Below, piece after piece: positions 50,215-58,259 of a stretch of 64,000 nucleotides of DNA; within the stretch, counting starts at the first letter, position 1; every line of letters starts with the position of its first letter. The stretch lies in assembly GCA_017993835.1 (NCBI GenBank), contig JAGOLX010000009.1:62001-126000 (forward strand), given 5' to 3'. The position numbers and the translations under genes are program-made. The notes beneath the pieces are model-generated. The model had not been told where the DNA came from. It made no database searches and saw only the letters and a list, made by a program, of their open reading frames with translations. The DNA comes from Phycisphaerae bacterium (lineage in GTDB: Bacteria > Planctomycetota > Phycisphaerae > Sedimentisphaerales > Anaerobacaceae).

Positions 50215-51939
50215 GTGCGTAGAGGATGGCTACTCGATTTGGCAGGCAAGGTCCTGCGGGACCTTCGCGGCAGTCTCTGGACGTTGCTGCTGTACGATGC
50301 AGCTATCGCTCTGTGGAGCTTCTTCCTGTGGACGCCGCTGGTCTCCTGGGCTGTGTCGTTCATGGCTGCGTCCGAGGGCCGGCTGTCCGTCAACAACGGG
50401 GAAGTCCTGTCCTTTCTCCTTTCGGCGCGGGGCGTTGTCTTCGTACTGCTCGTGGGAGTGTTGAAGGTCGTCATGCTCTACGTCAAGCAGGCCGGCATGA
50501 TGCTCATTGCCTGGGAGAGCATGGCTGGTCGGAGGATGAGCGTCCCGCGGGCGTTCTGGTGCGTCGTCCAACGATTGCCTGGGTTGACACTGCTCGGCGC
50601 GCGCCACATCGTCGGACACGTAGTTCTTCTTGTTCCGTTGGTGATCCTCGGGACGGCTGCCTACCGTTTCGTGTTCTCGTCGATGCCTGTGTACTTCTTT
50701 CTCCTCGCAAGTGCCACCGCCCGGCGGGTCGGCCTTGCGGTCGGTGTGTTGCTGGCCGCAGTTACGCTCGCCGCCCACGGCGCTGTCTATCTTCACTGTG
50801 TCTTCTCATTGCCGGCCGTGGTCGGGGACAACCTGTCGGCGGCGTCCGCGCTGACGTACACTCGTGGTCTGCTCGGGGGCAAGAGATGGCGGATCGGAGT
50901 TGTGGTCTTCTTCTGCTGGGCAGCGATCATTCTCCTACCCTTCGGCCTGGCGCGGGGATTCCATTGGTTTGGAGGCGAAGTCTTCGCACGTCTCCCGGAG
51001 CGACACTGGTTGAACATGCCGACGGTTCTGTCGCTCATGGCGGGCTACCTGGCGATCTCGTTCCTGGCGGAGTTCGTGATGGTTGCTGTCAGCAGTCTGA
51101 CGATCACTCGTCTCTACGGCAGCCTGCGGGGATTGCCCCCGGCGGAGACGTTGGAACTGCCATCGCCGAGTCCATCTAGTCTTGCGCACCCGAGACCAAC
51201 CGTTGTGTTTCTGATCCTGGCGGGGGTTGTGTCGTTGTCAGTCGCAGCGATTCAGGAAGGCGCAGACTATGCGGAGGTGGATGTGCGTTTCACCGCCGAC
51301 GGCCATCCGGTCCTCGTACACGACAAGGACTTGTTCCGAGTGGCCGAGGTCGCTCGGAACGTGGCGGACCTCCCCTACGAGCGAATCGCAGCGCTCGACG
51401 TGGGGAGCTGGTTCTCGCCCCGGTTTCGAGATGAGCGCATTCCACTGCTGGCCGACGTGGTCGCCCTCTGCAGAGACCGGATTCAGCTGAACATAGAGAT
51501 CAAAGCCGGGAGTGCACCTCGCGAAATGGCCGAAGGAGTTGTCCGCATCCTTCGCGAGCAGGGCGCCTTCCACGAGTGTATCGTCAGTTCGGCCAGCATC
51601 GAAGTCGTGGAACACATCCGCGCTCTGGATCCGAATGTCCGTACGGGTCTGATCCTGTCCCAGTCGCTTGGCAAGGTGACGGCGCTGGACGTCGATTTCC
51701 TCAGCGTCGCATCGCGTCTGGTGACCCCGGGGTTGATTGCTGCGGCGCACGCCGCCGCAAAAGAGGTGCACGTCTGGACCGTCAACAAACCCGCCCAGAT
51801 GGCCAGGCTCATCGATCTCGGGGTGGACAACATCATCACGGACGTGCCGCGTGAGGCGAAGACTCTCCTGGAGAAAAGGGCCGCGATGCCCAAGGAGGAG
51901 CTTCTGTTCCTCAAAGTCCGCCATTGGTTCTTATTGTGA
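50215..51939 (+). CDS. Membrane glycerophosphodiester phosphodiesterase-like protein lacking the catalytic N-terminal segment
   Basis: 574 residues from GTG 50215 (GGGAGA ten bases upstream); TTG codons at 50185 and 50188 are alternatives. About eight helices fill residues 1-345. The rest is a GDPD domain: EGADYAEVDVRFTADGHPVL, VHDKDLFR, LDVGSWFSPRFRDERIPLLA, IQLNIEIKAG and KEVHVWTVNKPAQMARLIDL. The family's opening HRG and PENT motifs, with a catalytic His, an Arg and a metal-binding Glu, should lie between the last helix and EGADYAEVDV, but the sequence runs straight from VSLSVAAIQ into that block. About 35-40 residues seem to be missing in frame, so the enzyme is probably inactive or altered. 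Confidence 0.82.
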   Translation: MRRGWLLDLAGKVLRDLRGSLWTLLLYDAAIALWSFFLWTPLVSWAVSFMAASEGRLSVNNGEVLSFLLSARGVVFVLLVGVLKVVMLYVKQAGMMLIAWESMAGRRMSVPRAFWCVVQRLPGLTLLGARHIVGHVVLLVPLVILGTAAYRFVFSSMPVYFFLLASATARRVGLAVGVLLAAVTLAAHGAVYLHCVFSLPAVVGDNLSAASALTYTRGLLGGKRWRIGVVVFFCWAAIILLPFGLARGFHWFGGEVFARLPERHWLNMPTVLSLMAGYLAISFLAEFVMVAVSSLTITRLYGSLRGLPPAETLELPSPSPSSLAHPRPTVVFLILAGVVSLSVAAIQEGADYAEVDVRFTADGHPVLVHDKDLFRVAEVARNVADLPYERIAALDVGSWFSPRFRDERIPLLADVVALCRDRIQLNIEIKAGSAPREMAEGVVRILREQGAFHECIVSSASIEVVEHIRALDPNVRTGLILSQSLGKVTALDVDFLSVASRLVTPGLIAAAHAAAKEVHVWTVNKPAQMARLIDLGVDNIITDVPREAKTLLEKRAAMPKEELLFLKVRHWFLL

Positions 51940-51947
51940 GGTGGATC

Positions 51948-53225
51948 ATGGGTCATCACGTATCGAGACGACAGGTGCTCGGCGCCGCGGCGGCATTTGC
52001 CATGCCCGCCGTGGTTTCCTCCGCAGCTTGGGGCGCGAACGCGCCGAGCGGGCGGATCACGATGGGAGCCATCGGCCTCGGCGGGCAGGGGCTCCACAAT
52101 CTCAAGAGCTTCCTGACGTTCGACGATGTCCGCGTGCTGGCGGTCTGCGACGTCGATGCAGGCCACCTCAAGCGGGCGAAGGAGACGGTGGATACTGCCT
52201 ACGGCAATGGGGACTGCGTCGCGTACAGGGATTTCCGCGAGGTGCTTGCGCGGCGCGACCTCGACACGGTGCTCATCGCGACGCCGGACCACTGGCACGC
52301 AGTCCTGGCCATCGAGGCCGCCAAGGCGGGCAAGGACATCTACTGTGAGAAGCCGATCTCGCTGACGGTCGCGGAGGGCCGGGCGGTGGTCGAGACGATG
52401 AATCGCTACAACACGGTCTATCAGAGCGGCACGCAGCGTCGGAGCATCGCGTGCTTTCGGTTCGGCGTGGACATCGCCCGCAGCGGCGTGCTCGGCGAAC
52501 TCCAGACCCTGCACTGCTACTACCACAACGGCCCGACGTGTCCGCCGCAGCCGGTCGAGCCGGTCCCGGCGGGATTCGATTACGACCTGTGGCTCGGTCC
52601 CGCGCCGCTGGAACCCTATACACCGAGACGATGTCACGGCACTTTCCGCTGGATCTACGACTACTCCGGCGGCCAGCTCACCGACCTCGGGGCGCACTTC
52701 GTGGACCTGGCCCAGTGGGCCCATGGCGATGAGAACACCAGCCCGGCGCAGTATGAAGGCTGGGCCGAGTTCCCCAAGGAGGGCCTGTACAACACCCCGG
52801 TTCGGTTCGAGATCACCGCGACATATCCCGACGGCGTGAAGCTCGTCATCCACGACGAGACCGAGCCGGGCAGGGGGCCGCGAGGCAACAAGTACGTCGG
52901 CACGGAGGGCTGGGTCAGCGTCGACGACACGGGCAAGGTCACCGCCTCCAGCGACGCCATCCTGCGGAGACTGAACGCCGCCCAGCGGGGCTACGAGTTC
53001 ATGGAGGGTCATCATCGCGACTTCCTGGAGTGTGTGCGGACGCGGGCCCGGACGATCGCGCCGCCGGAGGTGGCGCACCGCTCGACGACGACCTGTCACA
53101 TCACGAACCTCTGCCTGCGCTTGGGACGCAAGCTGCAGTGGGACGCTGCGAAGGAACGCTTCATCAATGATCCTGAGGCGGACCGGATGCTTTCGCGCGC
53201 GATGCGCAGCCCGTGGAGGCTGTAA
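51948..53225 (+). CDS. Tat-exported Gfo/Idh/MocA family oxidoreductase
   Basis: 425 residues from ATG 51948 (GAGGTGG upstream). Tat-like signal HVSRRQVLGAAAAFAMPAVV. Cofactor fold TMGAIGLGGQGLHNLKSFLT, then DTVLIATPDHWHAVLAIEAA and the EKP signature DIYCEKPISLTVAEGR. The C-terminal domain has LTDLGAHFVDLAQWAHGDEN. Same broad family as 33835-35316 but clearly a different subgroup. It begins eight bases after the GDPD-like gene's stop, so possibly one operon. Confidence 0.92.
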   Translation: MGHHVSRRQVLGAAAAFAMPAVVSSAAWGANAPSGRITMGAIGLGGQGLHNLKSFLTFDDVRVLAVCDVDAGHLKRAKETVDTAYGNGDCVAYRDFREVLARRDLDTVLIATPDHWHAVLAIEAAKAGKDIYCEKPISLTVAEGRAVVETMNRYNTVYQSGTQRRSIACFRFGVDIARSGVLGELQTLHCYYHNGPTCPPQPVEPVPAGFDYDLWLGPAPLEPYTPRRCHGTFRWIYDYSGGQLTDLGAHFVDLAQWAHGDENTSPAQYEGWAEFPKEGLYNTPVRFEITATYPDGVKLVIHDETEPGRGPRGNKYVGTEGWVSVDDTGKVTASSDAILRRLNAAQRGYEFMEGHHRDFLECVRTRARTIAPPEVAHRSTTTCHITNLCLRLGRKLQWDAAKERFINDPEADRMLSRAMRSPWRL

Positions 53226-53272
53226 CCTCTGCGTCTGCCTGACGTGGAGAGCGGGCGATGTTGGGCGGATGG

Positions 53273-53728
53273 CTATAGGCTTGTGTGATCGGGTGTCCCG
53301 TCGCCGTCTGTGTCTCGGGGATCGTCGGCCTGGAAGTCGGCGGTCACCGGGTCGAATCGCCAGCCGTGGGTGCCCGCCCCGGCCTGGGGGCCTCCGACTC
53401 GGACGGTGTTGAGCCGGTTGTAGGGATTGGCGGGTACGCTCTCCAGACGCATGTTGGAATCGTTGTCCTGTGTACCCTGTCCAGCGTCGGTGATCCGCTG
53501 GACGAATTCCTCACCCGTCTCGCCCAGTGACGCGGGAAGCCGGCCCTCGTGCAGACGCCGATAGACCTCGATGTGTCGTCGAACGGTTTGGAGGCTCTCG
53601 CACAGGTTTGCCGTCCTTGCATCCGAGGCCGCGTCCGAGAATCGCGGAGCCATGGACGTCCCGACCAGGACCAGGATCACTGCTGCAATGATAACCTGCA
53701 GCAACGAGAAACCGCCTCGTGCTTTCAT
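53273..53728 (-). CDS. Type II pseudopilin-like protein with unusual FSLLQ cleavage motif
   Basis: 151 residues. Short leader MKARGG, then FSLLQVIIAAVILVLVGTSM. The fifth mature residue is Gln where nearly all type IV pilins and pseudopilins have Glu. After the helix come APRFSDAASDARTANLCESL and a C-terminal globular part with the NPYNRLNTV motif seen in GspG-like pseudopilins and a Ca-binding-like DTDGDGTPDH end. It probably belongs to a type II secretion or related pseudopilus. It follows the DUF6057 gene on the same strand. ATG 53731 is an alternative start. Confidence 0.8.
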   Translation of the reverse strand: MKARGGFSLLQVIIAAVILVLVGTSMAPRFSDAASDARTANLCESLQTVRRHIEVYRRLHEGRLPASLGETGEEFVQRITDAGQGTQDNDSNMRLESVPANPYNRLNTVRVGGPQAGAGTHGWRFDPVTADFQADDPRDTDGDGTPDHTSL

Positions 53729-53856
53729 CATTTCCCCCGAGCTGCGTGCCAGTGACATGGACAGATCCGGCTTCGGTGCCGTCGCCATCCACAGAAAGCA
53801 TACGAAACGCCGGTCGGGGCACCAAGCCGTCCGGCCCAGGCGGTCGGGAATCCTCG

Positions 53857-55809
53857 CTATTGCAGCCCGACGCGGCCGAAGGAGTAGTAGAAGAAGTAGG
53901 TGGACCCGAAGTCGCGAATCAGGCGGGCGAGCACTTCCTGCTGGTTGTGCGGTTGCAGCGTGTTCTGGACCCGGACGAAGGCGAGGTATCTCTGGAATGT
54001 CTCCGGACGGATGCCGGTTTCGGCCAGATCCACCGTCATCTGCCTGGACCCGTAGTAGACGAGCATCGCCTCCTCGTAGAGGGTCGGCATCCCCTGGTAA
54101 TCGAAGTCGACCAGTCGCTGGATGTTCTTGGCAATCTGGTCCACCTGTCCGGTGAGCAGGTAGCAGGCCATGAGGTACTCGAAGGCCATCTTGTTGTGCG
54201 GGTTCCTCTCGAGCAGTGCGGCCAGGGTCTCGTCGACGGGTTCCGTGCCGGTGATGGCGGTGGTCTGTTCCCACATACAGGAGCGAATCCTGTCGATATA
54301 GGCGGCCTGTTCCGGCGTGAAGCCGCGGTCCAGGCCGCGAAGGAGGGATTCTGCGGTTCCACGGTGGATCAGGTCCTTCCTGAGGGCGTTCAGATAGACC
54401 CGTGCGGTGTCGGCGTGCCCTTTGATGATGCTGATCCACCCCAGTCTCTCGAGCGCGGGACCGAAGTGGCTCTTCGTCGCCAGCAACTCCGAGGCCAGTT
54501 TCTCCGCCATATTGACGTGTCCCAACTCCAGGAAGATGTCGCACAGCTTCTGTTGGGTCAGATCGGATTCCCTCTGTTCGTGCGTCAGCAGCAGTGCGTG
54601 GGGATTCTGGGGATAGCGGAACAGGTCGTAGGGCAGCCGGCCTGTGTGATAGAGAGCGCGGATCAGGTCATGGTTGACGAAGGGATTGTTCCTGTCCTTG
54701 GGCAGGCGACGATTCAGGTCCACAATTCGGCCCCATTGTCCCTGGCGGCAGTAGCAGTTCGACAGGACATAGGGTTTGCGGAGATCATCGTGTCCCAGGT
54801 ACAGACCTAGTGCCATCAATGCGATGGGCAAGGCAGACAGGGCCGCCTTCGCGAAGGCCCACAAGGGTGCTCTCTTCCGCTGTGCCGGAGCGTGTTGGTC
54901 CTTTGCCCTGGTCTTCTTCACGACCGGCTTGGTCTTGTGCTTCCGTCGGATGAGCAGGATCCTGCCGATGAGTACGAGCAAGACGGCCAGGGGGGTTGCG
55001 CCGTAGAGCAGGCACATCAAGACCTTCAGGGGGGTGTCCATGCCCACCATCAGGACCGGCGAGAAAGGCGTGAGGCCGGCCAATGCCTGGCCGCCTGGAA
55101 TGAGGACCACGTATTCCGCGAGCAGCCAGGCGATCGCGACACCCGTGGGCAGGGCGATGCAGGTGGCGAGCCAATCCCTGTGGGCGAGGAACCGCCAGAT
55201 GGCGGTCAGGGTGACGAAAACCAGGAGCGTCCCGCCGCCTCCGATGCAGAAGCCCGCTGCCGCCAGGAGACAGCAGGCCGCGATGCGCGCGAGCGGCTGT
55301 CGCAGGGCCCACCTCTCGAAGGCAAGGGAAAGCAGCAGCCCCAGCGACACCGCCAGGCAGGGGGTCAGAGGGTGCTTGTACTGGCTGTAGATCAGAAACA
55401 GCGCGATGGCCGGGAGGCAGGCCGGGATGGAGGCTCGACGAAGGCCGGCCCGAGCGAGATGCCGCCGAGAGAGTTCCGCGATACAGAAACCAGCCAGAAC
55501 GATCACCACCGCCCCGAGCCAGGCGTGGCAGAATCCCTGCGAGAGCCACCCCGATGCGTAGGCGACGAGTCCGCCCGGCATGCCGGCGCAGTCTCGCAGG
55601 AACGCCCATCCGCCAGCGAACTGGGGGGCATCGGGCAGAATCGTGCCGAATGAGCAGTAGATCAGGTTCGGCTCGACCACGAGCCAGAGGTAGACGAAGG
55701 CCGGTGCGAAGAACAGAAGGTAGGAAGGTGAGAAGGTCAGAAGGTCGGAGGTTCCGACTCGGTTCCCTGACTCCAGCACGACTCCTTTATCTTCGTGTCT
55801 GATGGCCAT
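53857..55809 (-). CDS. DUF6057-like multispanning membrane protein
   Basis: 650 residues. About ten helices up to residue 360 (YLLFFAPAFVYLWLVVEPNL, AWLGAVVIVLAGFCIAELS, IPACLPAIALFLIYSQYKHP, ALPIALMALGLYLGHD), then a soluble C-terminal region of helical, TPR-like hairpins (ILELGHVNMAEKLASELLAT-type, AYIDRIRSCMWEQ, MAFEYLMACYLLTGQVDQIA). DUF6057 has no assigned function. The start is one base after the stop of the heme/propeller lipoprotein gene, indicating tight coupling. Confidence 0.75.
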   Translation of the reverse strand: MAIRHEDKGVVLESGNRVGTSDLLTFSPSYLLFFAPAFVYLWLVVEPNLIYCSFGTILPDAPQFAGGWAFLRDCAGMPGGLVAYASGWLSQGFCHAWLGAVVIVLAGFCIAELSRRHLARAGLRRASIPACLPAIALFLIYSQYKHPLTPCLAVSLGLLLSLAFERWALRQPLARIAACCLLAAAGFCIGGGGTLLVFVTLTAIWRFLAHRDWLATCIALPTGVAIAWLLAEYVVLIPGGQALAGLTPFSPVLMVGMDTPLKVLMCLLYGATPLAVLLVLIGRILLIRRKHKTKPVVKKTRAKDQHAPAQRKRAPLWAFAKAALSALPIALMALGLYLGHDDLRKPYVLSNCYCRQGQWGRIVDLNRRLPKDRNNPFVNHDLIRALYHTGRLPYDLFRYPQNPHALLLTHEQRESDLTQQKLCDIFLELGHVNMAEKLASELLATKSHFGPALERLGWISIIKGHADTARVYLNALRKDLIHRGTAESLLRGLDRGFTPEQAAYIDRIRSCMWEQTTAITGTEPVDETLAALLERNPHNKMAFEYLMACYLLTGQVDQIAKNIQRLVDFDYQGMPTLYEEAMLVYYGSRQMTVDLAETGIRPETFQRYLAFVRVQNTLQPHNQQEVLARLIRDFGSTYFFYYSFGRVGLQ

Positions 55810-55810
55810 T

Positions 55811-57358
55811 CTACTCGCGTTCCTTCCACGGATCGGACGGCGCCGCCTTCGGGCTGGCGCCGGTGATGGGAATCGCAGGCGTCACGGAAGGTCTGGACCG
55901 GGACGCACGGGCCAGACGCGATGGACTCACTCTGATGGGCCCGTTGACCAGTTCGGGAGCGCTGTACGTCTCGAGCAGCGAGTCGTAGTAGGTCGGGTCC
56001 CGCTGGGGCAGGACGAAGGGCTTGTGAGCGATCCCCTCGCTGTCCACATAGCTCAGATACGTCCGGGTGAACAGTCCTCCCTGGCGCTTGCTGCTGAAGG
56101 CGATCCACCGGCTGTTGCTCGACCAACTGTGCCAGGATTCCGAGAACTCACTACTAACCGATAGCTTGTGAAATTGCCTGTCCGCGGAGGCGAGATCCAT
56201 GATGTACAGGTCGCTGCTGGGCTGGTAGACGGGGAAGCAGCCGTAGTCGCACATGCAGAAGAGGAGGAATCGCCCATCCGGCGAGATCCTGGGCAACAGG
56301 ATGCTCCGGCCCGTCTGCTCAGCGGAAAGGACGGTCTCGGCCCGGCCCCACTGGTCCGTCGCGGCGTCGTAGGCGATCCGCCGCAGATCGTAGCGGAGCT
56401 TCTCGTAGTTCTCAGGCGGGACGGTGTTGCGATCCTTCCACAAGATCGGGGCACTGCAGTAGTAAAGGTATCTGCCGTCCGGAGACCACGCCGGATAGGT
56501 CTCGAGTCGGTCCTTGTCGGCCAGTTCCTTCGGGCTGGTCGCCTTCCGGTCCTCCACCCGGTAGCAGAGCAGCGCCGAGTCCAGGTCGGCTACGTCTCGG
56601 ACCTCCATCCCGCCGGCGTGGAAGAACTGCGTCACCTTGTTGATCGAGTACACCGCGAGGGCACCGCTGGGGTGCCAGGCGGTGTACCCCCACTTGGCGC
56701 CGATCCGGTCCACAACGCCATCGTGGGCCAGGAGGGTATCGCTGCCGTAGGTGGCGCTTCGCAAGGCGATCGACAGCGTATCCGGGTTATTGCCCACGAA
56801 ACTGTGGCAGTTCAGGCATCCGCCGCCGAAAGACCGCCCGTGCAGGAGGACGGACGTGTTGAAATCCGCCAGCGTGCGCTGGTAGATGCCGATTTGACGC
56901 CACCAGTTGTAGAGGGGCTTCATGAATCGGAATACCAGCGTCCCGTCGATGTCCTCCTGGGCAACGGTGTTGGCGATGGGCAGGAACCGCGTCCACTGGC
57001 GATCCGCGTCCTGCACGCACACATCGATGAAGATGTCCTTTCCTCGATTGGCGTCGAGCAGGGCGTGCCAAGGGCGAATGGGGATGCGAACGCGGCCTGA
57101 CTTGCTGAAGATTCGGATGGGCTGCCCCTGGTCGGAGCGGATCACGACGAGGTACGCCCGTCCGGCGTCCAGAATCCGGAAGTTCAGGGGGGCGATATTG
57201 GCGGGTACAGTAACCCCGGCGTGGTCAGGACTGATTGTGGGTGCTCTGCCGACCTCGCGGCATTGCCCGATGGCTCTTGGACGGCAGGACACAGTGCCCG
57301 CCCCCGCGAGGATGAGCGTACTCAAGAAGACGATTCTGCCGGCGAGTCGTGTTCTCAT
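55811..57358 (-). CDS. Lipoprotein with c-type heme motif and WD40/PD40-like beta-propeller
   Basis: 515 residues. The signal ends in a lipobox-like sequence (LILAGAGTVSC). C181-L-N-C184-H is a c-type heme-attachment motif in GGGCLNCHSFVGNN. Propeller repeats of the TolB/PD40 kind follow: YTAWHPSGALAVYSINKVTQ, YPAWSPDGRYLYYCSAP, LPRISPDGRFLLFCMCDYG, WSSNSRWIAFSSKRQGG. It may link electron transfer to surface scaffolding or substrate recognition. The gene is preceded by a promoter and a terminator-containing leader and followed at once by DUF6057. Confidence 0.78.
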   Translation of the reverse strand: MRTRLAGRIVFLSTLILAGAGTVSCRPRAIGQCREVGRAPTISPDHAGVTVPANIAPLNFRILDAGRAYLVVIRSDQGQPIRIFSKSGRVRIPIRPWHALLDANRGKDIFIDVCVQDADRQWTRFLPIANTVAQEDIDGTLVFRFMKPLYNWWRQIGIYQRTLADFNTSVLLHGRSFGGGCLNCHSFVGNNPDTLSIALRSATYGSDTLLAHDGVVDRIGAKWGYTAWHPSGALAVYSINKVTQFFHAGGMEVRDVADLDSALLCYRVEDRKATSPKELADKDRLETYPAWSPDGRYLYYCSAPILWKDRNTVPPENYEKLRYDLRRIAYDAATDQWGRAETVLSAEQTGRSILLPRISPDGRFLLFCMCDYGCFPVYQPSSDLYIMDLASADRQFHKLSVSSEFSESWHSWSSNSRWIAFSSKRQGGLFTRTYLSYVDSEGIAHKPFVLPQRDPTYYDSLLETYSAPELVNGPIRVSPSRLARASRSRPSVTPAIPITGASPKAAPSDPWKERE

Positions 57359-57384
57359 CTCACATGCCGCACGGGCCCAGCGAG

Positions 57385-57442
57385 TATAAAAAAGAAGCCC
57401 CCGCTTTTTGATGAGGGAGAGGAAGCGAGACTATGCGGGGGC
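57385..57442 (-). terminator. Leader terminator/attenuator of the heme/propeller gene
   Basis: On the minus strand GCCCCCGC (57442-57435) pairs perfectly with GCGGGGGC (57404-57397) around a 30-base loop, followed by TTCTTTTTTAT. It lies within the first 90 bases of the transcript from the promoter at 57479-57507 and before the coding start at 57358. It could end a small RNA or act as an attenuator. Confidence 0.65.
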
Positions 57443-57456
57443 CTGTGGACGAATTT

Positions 57457-57478
57457 AGTTTTTTGTTCTCTAAAAACT
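57457..57478 (-). other. 5' stem-loop at the predicted transcript start
   Basis: AGTTTTT and AAAAACT arms around a short loop form an AU-only hairpin at the predicted 5' end of the leader RNA, upstream of the terminator-like stem. Confidence 0.4.
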
Positions 57479-57507
57479 ATCGTATCCGATGCCGATACCG
57501 AAGTCAA
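57479..57507 (-). promoter_or_regulatory. Promoter of the heme/propeller operon leader
   Basis: TTGACT (57502-57507) and TACGAT (57479-57484) on the minus strand, spacer 17 bases; transcription would start near 57472. Confidence 0.65.
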
Positions 57508-57776
57508 CAGCTTTCCCGGATTTTTTCAAAAAAAACTGCGTCTGCGGACGGGGCAAGGCACGAATGCCGCCTTAGTCCTGATGAGAACTGACTTTATGAT
57601 TCATCCAGGGACATGTTGAGATCCGCCCGATTGCGACGAGACAGGGTGGACCGCGTGGGTCTAGGAAAAACCTCTCTTGATCTCGCCCACGATGCCTTTC
57701 ATAGGCGGATCGCCTCCACAACAGGCGGCTCCGTGGCGCCTGTGAGCGACTGCCCCGTTGCCCTGGACAACCTGCC

Positions 57777-57805
57777 TTGACGCCAAGGGCACGGTGGAAT
57801 ATAGT
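57777..57805 (+). promoter_or_regulatory. Promoter of ykgJ-like gene and hisS
   Basis: TTGACG (57777-57782) and TATAGT (57800-57805), spacer 17 bases; about 53 bases upstream of the ATG at 57858. Confidence 0.7.
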
Positions 57806-57857
57806 TCTCTCTTTTCCACCATCGGCGAGTGCCGATGACCGTACAGGAATCGTCGAA

Positions 57858-58259
57858 ATGGCCGAGAAGAGTCAATGTGGGAGGTGTACGGGTCTGTGTT
57901 GCCGGTATTTTGCGCTGCCGATCGACACGCCCGGGACCCGGAAGGACTACGATGACATACGCTGGTACCTCTGCCATGAGGACATCACGGTCTTCGTCGA
58001 AAAGGGCGACTGGTACCTCAACGTGAAGAACAAGTGCCGCCATCTGTCCGAGAAGGGGCATCTGTGCCGGATCTATGATCGACGACCGCAGATCTGCCGC
58101 AAGTACAAACACGCGGACTGTGACTTCACCCCGGGCGAGTACGACTACGAACTGCATTTCACCAACGACCGGGAGATGGAAGAGTACATCCGCGTGAAAT
58201 TCGACAACAACATCAGCGAAAAGCGCACAACTGGCAAGTCCAAAGGACGCAGAGCATGA
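57858..58259 (+). CDS. YkgJ-family cysteine cluster protein
   Basis: 133 residues from ATG 57858 (AGGAA upstream). Cysteines are arranged as in the YkgJ/Zn- or Fe-binding cluster: CGRCTGLCCRYF near the start, then KCRHLSEKGHLCRIYDRRPQ and ICRKYKHADC. The function of the family is unclear; it may bind zinc or an iron-sulfur cluster. It overlaps the hisS start by four bases, so the two proteins are made together. Confidence 0.88.
   Translation: MAEKSQCGRCTGLCCRYFALPIDTPGTRKDYDDIRWYLCHEDITVFVEKGDWYLNVKNKCRHLSEKGHLCRIYDRRPQICRKYKHADCDFTPGEYDYELHFTNDREMEEYIRVKFDNNISEKRTTGKSKGRRA

Larger units (their letters stand above)
57359..57857. other. Divergent control region, heme/propeller gene (minus) and ykgJ-hisS (plus)
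   Basis: 499 bases. It contains the minus-strand promoter and structured leader (57385-57507) and the plus-strand promoter (57777-57805). The rest, about 57510-57776, shows T/A-runs near 57527 but no gene that I can support. Confidence 0.45.
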
